Assembly (NCBI GenBank): GCA_944474755.1
Contig: OX104113.1
Span: 25,424,432 to 25,488,431 of the forward strand
Length of the DNA: 64,000 bases
Reading direction: 5' to 3'
Source of the DNA: Limnoperna fortunei
Lineage: Eukaryota > Mollusca > Bivalvia > Mytilida > Modiolidae
Below are positions 57,919 to 64,000 of this stretch, piece by piece. Under the pieces are notes generated by a model. The model saw nothing but the letters and a program-made list of their open reading frames with translations. It ran no database searches and was not told the origin of the DNA. Position 1 is the first letter of the stretch, and every line of letters starts with the position of its first letter. The translations under genes and the position numbers were made by a program.

Positions 57919-58680
57919 ATATCTATTTAATCCTCAAGGAACAATTGACACAGAGTTTCCCACAGTCGATACCTACTTCATCGTTTGCTAAACATATACA
58001 TCCACAATTATTAACCATCAACAGCTTTTGATTTTCAAGTCTAAAAGCAAGCTAAGTCTAATTCAAAATACTATGTTGTCTTTACATTTTTCTTTCTAAT
58101 TATTACAAGCTGCATAAACTAAACGAAAATTGTAAAAGTTGCCCATATCCATTTATATCTGCTTAAAATATCAATCAGTATACATGAGTAAAAACTATTC
58201 CATTTTTGTAAATAGCGAATCGACTATTGCTAAAATAAATTCAAAATACTTAACACTTAATGATTTTCTGAATTCAGTGCTTATAGAAAACATATAATTC
58301 ATCATGTACTTGCAAAAAAACCCAATTATTTCTGTGTCTTGGATAAACGTCTGTCAAAATTATTTTACTTCATTTTATCTCGGTTAACATAATAAAATTG
58401 TCTTCACACTACTTAAAATTATTCTCGGATAATGACACTTTAAATCTGCGGAAATAATTGTAATACATGTTGGATGCATTTACCGCATTACAGTTAATAT
58501 ATTTTGTAAAAAAAAACCTTCCAATTTGAAAACAGTTTACAAAGTTCGAACAGTGGCAATAAACTCTTAACCGAAACCTACATTAAATATTCAGACTGCA
58601 TCAGATTAAAAATGCGGAAATCCTTGCTTTACTTGTTTAAAGGCGTATAAAGGATGGGCATTGTTCCATCAAACTACGTT
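57919..58680. other. AT-rich DNA, no feature seen
   Basis: No gene recognised. Perhaps decayed LINE sequence continues from the right. Confidence 0.35.
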
Positions 58681-58689
58681 TCCAAAAGT

Positions 58690-59523
58690 AGTGAAAATTT
58701 CTTGTCCATTAGTTCATCATATTTCACGAGTCGATTTATTGTTTGTTAACTTGTAAACTGAATACTGCATAACACATTTAGCAATCAATAGCAAGTATAA
58801 TTATAACTGGGATAGGCGAGACAACTCCTGAATTATTATGTACTTGTGTCTAGAAGGTGTAAAATTTAAGTAGTACAGGCATAAGCAAATTCTTGCATCC
58901 AATAAAATAGTCATTTAATAGACCATCTAAGCCATGAAATTTATTTTGCTTCAATTTCGAAATGGCTTTTACTAATTTCTCTTCGGTTATTTCGAAATGG
59001 CTTTTACTAATTCCTCTTCGGTTAAAGTATAATCTAACTCACTATACGGCAGGAATAGAATCATCCCAATCAATCGCAAAGTTACCCTCATGACTAAGAA
59101 ATGTACTACTTGATACTTTCCTAAAACATAGTCAAACGGATCAGGTTCAGTCAATACGTAATCAACAACTGAGAGAGACATCGTTCCGCAATATGTATAA
59201 TCGTGTACAAAACCAGCAGGGTGTCGACCATTAAGAATATGTAGGCCAGTTTCTTCGCAATTAAACTCGTTATTTATCGAACATTTTGATAGAAATAAGT
59301 CCAAAAAATTTGCATTGACCGATTTATTTGCAAATCCACCGTAGATATTCCAAGAGAGCACATTAAGCCTTGCACTTTTAATTAACGCTTCTCGTCCTAA
59401 ATAGTTTTCACCACCACTACTGCGACCGTCATCTTTATTCAGAAGAAACCAATGCTTTTGCCTATCAAATAACTCGCCATTAACATAGAGTGTATCTCGT
59501 CTTAGGGAGGAGCTTTTTTGCAC
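58690..59523 (-). pseudogene. LINE ORF2 pseudogene: AP-type endonuclease to start of RT
   Basis: Read on the minus strand, the frame 59523-58987 contains the endonuclease start NVLSWNIYGGF and, soon after, the endonuclease end GLHILNGRHPAGFV...SVVDYVL. The segment between, where the catalytic Glu and central Asn/Asp/His motifs belong, is missing. After a frameshift the LSHEG relic of the S-D-H motif is seen (about 59090). Then come TEEKLVKAISKLKQNKFHGL and DGLLNDYF (58975-58890), the linker before RT, and VSPIPVI (about 58815), the first RT block. A 34-base direct repeat (58957-58990 and 58991-59024) duplicates the TEE.LVKAIS segment. It is clearly inactive. The rest of the RT is not visible. 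Confidence 0.75.
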
Positions 59524-59529
59524 CTACGA

Positions 59530-59738
59530 GTTTCTTGATAAATCGGAATAAGTCCCCGACGACTTCTGAAGGAAAGTGCTCGTTCACGCTCAATTGTCAG
59601 TTCATCTTTAATTAGTCCTTAACAATAAGATCTGTATTCTCGGGATATGTGCCTCTAATTCCAGGAACAATTAAATTCATAGCAAATTTGGCATTGTAAA
59701 TCTAAGCGGATTTTTATATAAAGAAATGATTATAGGGT
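59530..59738. other. possible upstream remainder of the LINE
   Basis: The minus strand reads ELTIERERALSFRSRRGL in an open stretch just before the endonuclease frame, compatible with decayed LINE coding sequence. Weak. Confidence 0.25.
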
Positions 59739-59857
59739 TAAACACCGTTTTCAATGAATTTATCAGTACGACCAACTCACTCAAAAACAAATAAAAATCC
59801 GAAGTGTGAGGGAGTTGGCCTCGTTGATATATAGATAAATTCATTGAAACGGCGTTT
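59739..59857. mobile_element. 119-bp inverted-repeat element
   Basis: AAACACCGTTTTCAATGAATT and TAAATTCATTGAAACGGCGTTT pair. Inside, ACCAACTCACTC pairs with GAGGGAGTTGG. Confidence 0.6.
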
Positions 59858-59859
59858 AA

Positions 59860-60400
59860 GATTTATAATTCTTTAAAATTGCATTCAAAAATTAATTTGT
59901 CTAAGGTGTTCACAATTTCATATTTATTGTGTATTTGGTAGCTGGATTGACCAGTATGATAATATTGTTGATGTTTACATACCATTATTCCATAAACCAT
60001 CTTCTGATTTCTTTGTTAGTTATTGCCTTCACTAACTAAGACCTCTTAAATTAATATCTCTATGACATAGAAAAAATATTATATATCGTACATTTTGTTA
60101 TCTATGTTCACATTTATTATAAATTCGTTATTGAAAATCATAAATATAACGTTGAAATGTGTAAAATACTCAAGATCACGATGTAACCGACTAATTATAA
60201 AGGGTCGAAAAGACATTGACTTGCTTAAAAGTACAAACTAGAAAAGGTGTTTTTGCTGTCTCTTTTCTCCATTTTGAATTGGATGTAGCTGTGTTTCGCA
60301 CACTTGACATTGTTTATGCACAGTCGTGGACAAGGAAAAGCGGAAATAAAACAGACTAAACGTTAGCTTAATTTGTGTACAAGTCGCTCATTTAATTATA
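59860..60400. other. AT-rich DNA, no feature seen
   Basis: No gene or repeat recognised. Confidence 0.4.
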
Positions 60401-60404
60401 GCAA

Positions 60405-61539
60405 TAGAGTAAGTGTGCCAATCATCGGACATTCGTTTTTTCGGATAGAAAATTTATCTTTATTTCTAATTATACTATGCGATTCCGGTCTGTCCTATGT
60501 AAAACCTGTGCAATCCGAAAACCTCACTGAACAAGCGATTTAATTGGTAATTTGCTGCAATGTTACTTCAAGCGGTTTACTTCCAAAAAAATCGACGGCT
60601 GTAGAATTATGATCGTTAAGGAAATCCATTTGCATCCATATTATTTGACAATATACTTGGTTATGTTATTTTCTCGCGGTTTAGTAATTCAAAATTTATA
60701 TTTTTTTAAAGATTACAAATAAACCAAAATATGGTTTTAAAACTGTCCAAACATCCCATTAACTATTTTGTATAACAAATTAGGGTAGGTGAAACATCGG
60801 ACAGTGCATTGTGGTTAAAAACAAAAAAAAAATATCCCGGGGCTTTATAGCCAGGAGGAAATCAAATACTCATTTGAGAGTGTTACTTATAGTGTTGGAA
60901 GTGTTGTATTTTGCTTTTAATTTGCGTCCCGTTAGTTTTGTTTGAACCGTCCTGTGTAATTAAGCAACCAAATTTATTTTATTTCATATAATAACTTTTT
61001 TGCCGCCTCTAAGCTTAATTTTATTATAAATTTTGTTTCTGAAATTACACTTAATTGCATATGCGGATCTAATTCGTCCGGAAAATCCCACAGGTCAGCT
61101 AGTCTTAAAGAAAGAGCGTATTCTATTGCATAGAACGTCAAATATTGATACGTTCCGAACAGAATCGCAGTAAACATAGGTTCCTTTTTTAGACCAGTAA
61201 AACATGAAAACATGTCTATACTTATAAAATGGCGTCACAGTAAGATTCTCTCTTGATATTTGTTTAATTAACTGATAAAGTAATATTTTATAAAAAAAAT
61301 ATGATATGAAAGGAACAGATTTTTTTTTAGACATTAAAAGTTTCAAAATCCAATCAAAAGCTTTCGCCCATTTTCGGGCGTAATGATAACGAGTCCGATA
61401 TAGAGATGAATCCAGACACACAAATGGATGATCGAGACTATAATCATCGTGAAGTCTCGAGTGGTACTGGTAAATCACTGTACTGAATCAGATTCGGAGT
61501 ATTGGCTAAATGTGTCTAATGATTGGCACACTTACTCTA
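60405..61539. mobile_element. 1.13-kb TIR element with TA target site
   Basis: TAGAGTAAGTGTGCCAATCA (60405 on) is inverted at 61513-61539 (27 bp, 2-3 mismatches). With TA taken as the duplicated target, the ends read GAGTAAGTGTGCC. A related inner phrase, AGGGTAGGTGAAACATCGGACAG, occurs at about 60782. The interior has a minus-strand coding-like region. The class is unresolved. Confidence 0.6.
60974..61478 (-). pseudogene. unrecognised, probably broken ORF inside the TIR element
   Basis: Two overlapping minus-strand frames look partly coding. 61478-61095 (no true ATG; GTG at its start) contains HPFVCLDSSLYRTRYHYARK-WAKAFDWIL. 61213-60974 contains KKEPMFTAILFGTYQYLTFY and ADLWDFPDELDPHMQL and ends YEIK, with AATAAA overlapping the stop. 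A single frameshift near 61200 would connect them. I recognise no domain and see no DDE signature. It could be an element-encoded protein, a captured gene fragment, or chance. Confidence 0.3.
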
Positions 61540-62365
61540 ATACGAAACTATTTCAAATTTGAAACGGTTATTTAATGTTTTAAAATATACCCAGATATGC
61601 ACATAAATAATGACAGTCGGTATCAGACCGAGAATTGAATTCCCTTACTGCTATCTATATATACTGTCAAAAATACGTGTAAGCTGTAATGACAGAAAGG
61701 TTAAGTTCGAATTACATTAGCTTGTTATAATAATTAATCTTCTCAATTGAATTCCTTATTTTATTTTATTAGTCCAAATACAATTTTAAAGGGTCAATGT
61801 TATTAAAAAAATTAAATAACAGGTGAAAATTATGTTAGCTTTCGAACATAATGTTTAATTTTCCTAACCACAAAGTAAAAATCTTTCGGTTTCAGAACAT
61901 AATGTCAAACACAATATTTTTTAAATATAAGTGAACACTCGAGAATTACTTTATAAATTTCGCAAATCAAGTGAATTGTAAATAAATAAATGAATTTTTA
62001 TACTAAATCTTTGGATTTTCATTAATCATCAGATGTTTTAAAAAGTTATAACCCATAAACAAGACATTTCCTGGTTGGATTGTATACTCTCATATAATCC
62101 ATTAAGGGGTATTTGCACGGTTACCAGTGATCAGTATATACAGCTGTGCACCATGTCCCTAGGTGGCGTATTAGTGTGAGAGTCCCTTACTGTTAATATT
62201 TCAGTTCTATACAGTACATATATGTCGTTACGTTTCTATAGAGAACTGTTAAATAATAGTCATTCCCAGCAATTTAAATTGAAGAAATAAACAATTTCCA
62301 AATAAAAGAAATATTTTTTAGGATTCTTAAAATACCTCTGATCATTGTATTTATCCACAAAGTAA
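61540..62365. other. AT-rich DNA, no feature seen
   Basis: No gene or repeat recognised. Confidence 0.4.
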
Positions 62366-62729
62366 GTAATGTACGAAAGCCAAGAAGGCTCATTCGAGAT
62401 TCGAGAATCGTTAATTCGAGATTCGAAATTCGAAATTCAATATAGTTATAACCAATCAGATTGCGTGTAACATAATCGTCTACCAATCAGAATAGTTCTT
62501 ATATATTCGAGATTCGAGATTCTAAATTCGAAATTGGAGATTCGAAATTCGAAATTCAATATAGTTTTACCCAATCAGCTTGCGTGTGCCATAATCTCTA
62601 CCAATCAGAATTCCTTGGTTGAGTAGTTTTATGGGAGTTAAAGCCAAAACCATGATTATTGAGGATTACTGAAAATTTCTAAGTTCAAAGAGCCATAACT
62701 AACATATAAATTTAGGAATCAACAATTCC

Positions 62730-63145
62730 TGATAATATGCACAACTACATATATGGTGTACTAGTTACATACCAAGTTTCATAAAATTTTGTATAGAACT
62801 GAGTAGTTCCAGAGGATTTGTGCTGACAAGATAATTAATGGGTATTTTCAGCACATTTCTAAGTTCCAAGGGCGAAAATAAGCCAGTGGCGGTTCCAGAA
62901 ATTTCGAAAAGGGGTGGGTGGGGGGGCACTGACTGGCCAAGAGGGCCCACTTTGGTCATGCTTCAATGATTTCCTATATATACAACCAAATTTTCCGTCA
63001 AAAGGGAGGGCCCCCTCTGGATCCACCCTTGATAGCCCCCACACAAAATTTGAGGACCAAAATGCCCTGGTAACATGCACAACTACATATGGTGTACTTC
63101 CTACACACCAAGTTTTGTTGAATTCCGTTTTGCATGTACATTCTT
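62730..63145. repeat. diverged duplication split by a MITE
   Basis: TAATATGCACAACTACATAT-ATGGTGTAC (62733) recurs as TAACATGCACAACTACATAT-GGTGTAC (63071), and both continue to a CACACCAAGTTT- or TACCAAGTTT-like phrase. Confidence 0.7.
62884..63031. mobile_element. 148-bp MITE (GGATCCRCC-type ends)
   Basis: CAGTGGCGGTTCCAGAAA at the left and TCTGGATCCACCCTTG at the right are imperfect inverted ends. The interior has a G run and GGGCCC/GGGCCCCC words. It resembles a short element with CAGTGGCGGATCCAG ends that is widespread in marine invertebrates (recollection). ORFs over it on both strands are shadows. Confidence 0.6.
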
Positions 63146-63654
63146 GTTTCTTGCTTTGTAAAATCAAGATGTTATTGTGAATTGAATTAATTTGATAAAA
63201 TAACAAATAAAGCTTATAAATTAGATTTTTTTAACAAAACCATGTTGAACAATTCATTCTTTGACAAATATGTCGACGGTTAAAACACCAAATAAACATA
63301 ATAGCACGTGGCTACGTTTATTTAAGAACTATTCTGATTGGTAGACGATTATGTTACACACAATCTGATTGGTTATAACTACATTGAATTTCGAATTTCG
63401 AATCTCGAATTTCGAATTTCGAATCTCGAATCTCGAGTTTCGAATCTCGAATCTCGAATTTCGAATATCGAATGAGCCTTCTGGGCTTTCGTAGTAATGG
63501 TATAAAAACCCTAGTTAAATTTTTACGTCATTTTAGGCTTATCTATCAAGAAAATCTGCAAATCGTAAATTAATTAAAACCAGAACGTTATGGTTTATAA
63601 CGGAGGTTGAAATTGTATGAGTCGGGTGAACAAGGGAGCTTTGTTAGACTAATA

Positions 63655-63890
63655 TGACACAAAACGTATATTTCACACGTGTGATATATTCGGTCGAATA
63701 ACTGACACGTGTGATATACTAGTATTCGGTCGAATACGTCACACCCTTCAGCTGAATATGGGACATAAAATGTGACATATTCGGTTGGAATTAGTTTTTC
63801 CACGCTCATCAAAACGTATTTATCACTTATCAAAAATGTGCCAAAAAATGAATACGTCGCACCCTTCAGCCGAATATGGGACATATAATG
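63655..63890. repeat. repeated TTCGGTCGAATA / CACGTGTGATAT phrases and a split duplication
   Basis: CACGTGTGATATATTCGGTC and CACGTGTGATATACTAGTATTCGGTC are adjacent. GAATACGTCACACCCTTCAG (63733) recurs as GAATACGTCGCACCCTTCAG (63850), each followed by CCGAATATGGGACATA-like sequence. The 126-codon minus-strand ORF across this region is repetitive and not a gene. Confidence 0.7.
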
Positions 63891-63926
63891 CAAAAAAAAA
63901 AAATGAAAACGGTGTATATATATATT

Positions 63927-63992
63927 AATTTTCTTAATACTCTTAATATTTGGCCTATATATGGCCAAATATTAAGAGTATTAAAGAAAATT
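63927..63992. repeat. 29-bp-arm palindrome at the window end
   Basis: AATTTTCTTAATACTCTTAA-TATTTGGCC and its complement, 63963-63992 (one extra A), around TATATAT. Confidence 0.9.
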
Positions 63993-64000
63993 ATATTAGT

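Larger units (their letters stand above)
62368..63499. mobile_element. ~1.13-kb element with long TIRs made of TTCGAAATTCGAGA repeats
   Basis: The left end (62368-62500) and right end (63328-63499) are inverted copies. Each has ACGAAAGCC.AGAAGGCTCATTCGA, then an array of ATTCGAGATTCGAAATTCGA words, then AGTTATAACCAATCAGATTG and a second ACCAATCAGAAT. The left end carries a second, diverged module (62505-62612). No transposase was seen inside. The right array is longer than the left. Confidence 0.75.

Noticed and set aside
62765..63206. Proline- and glycine-rich ORFs on both strands
   Set aside because: They read across the MITE and its G/C runs and are shadows of a repeat.
63588..63968. 126-codon minus-strand ORF
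   Set aside because: Its sequence contains an internal repeat (LIPTEYVTFYVPYSAEGCDV-like) that reflects the DNA duplication at 63733 and 63850, and it has no family features.

Overview
The window looks like AT-rich nuclear DNA from a marine bivalve, most likely a mussel-like (mytilid) species. The evidence is indirect. There are no operons or compact ORFs. There are several tRNA-headed SINEs whose tails read like known mollusc SINE tails (TTTCAGCAATTTTTCAGCTA followed by TCATGGCG). There are many decayed copies of a reverse transcriptase with a YIDD/SAYxVYISQLIRYxRA signature, and two stretches of a repeat with a GAAACGCGCGTCTGG core that I associate from memory with mussel genomes. I ran no search, so the taxonomic call is an inference.

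Host coding content is sparse. The best candidate gene is at the left end on the minus strand. A first exon (2812 down to 2544) starts with a signal-peptide-like ATG and ends exactly at a consensus splice donor. A second exon (1026 down to 801) starts at a good acceptor in the matching phase. Spliced, they give 164 residues with 12 cysteines, a TATA-like box upstream and an AATAAA downstream. A SINE with a 14-bp target duplication sits in the intron. Two further first-exon-like segments on the plus strand (18.35 and 18.75 kb) are much weaker.

Most of the recognisable remainder is mobile DNA. Retroelements: pieces of one RT family, all RT-coding copies on the plus strand, at 20.6-21.6, 34.1-34.6, 39.3-39.4, 49.9-50.7, 53.2-53.7 and 54.9-55.0 kb, with two different 3' tails that also occur alone; and two fragments of APE-type LINEs (23.7 kb and 58.7-59.5 kb, both minus). 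DNA elements: a dead Tc1/mariner copy with intact 27-bp ends (44.06-46.09 kb), and several non-autonomous TIR or fold-back elements (0.42, 15.9, 27.0, 39.7, 43.4, 48.8, 57.0, 59.7, 60.4 and 62.4 kb).

The most striking structure is a 238-bp-arm palindrome (44.27-44.75 kb) carrying two head-to-head tRNA-like sequences, lodged in a TA repeat inside the Tc1 element. Tandem arrays include a nine-copy 40-bp minisatellite (46.96-47.32 kb), a 50-bp minisatellite (19.97-20.28 kb), a 270-bp tandem duplication (13.6-14.2 kb) and CTAC/TCTG microsatellites (25.4 kb). The long intervals between these are AT-rich DNA in which I could see no gene.
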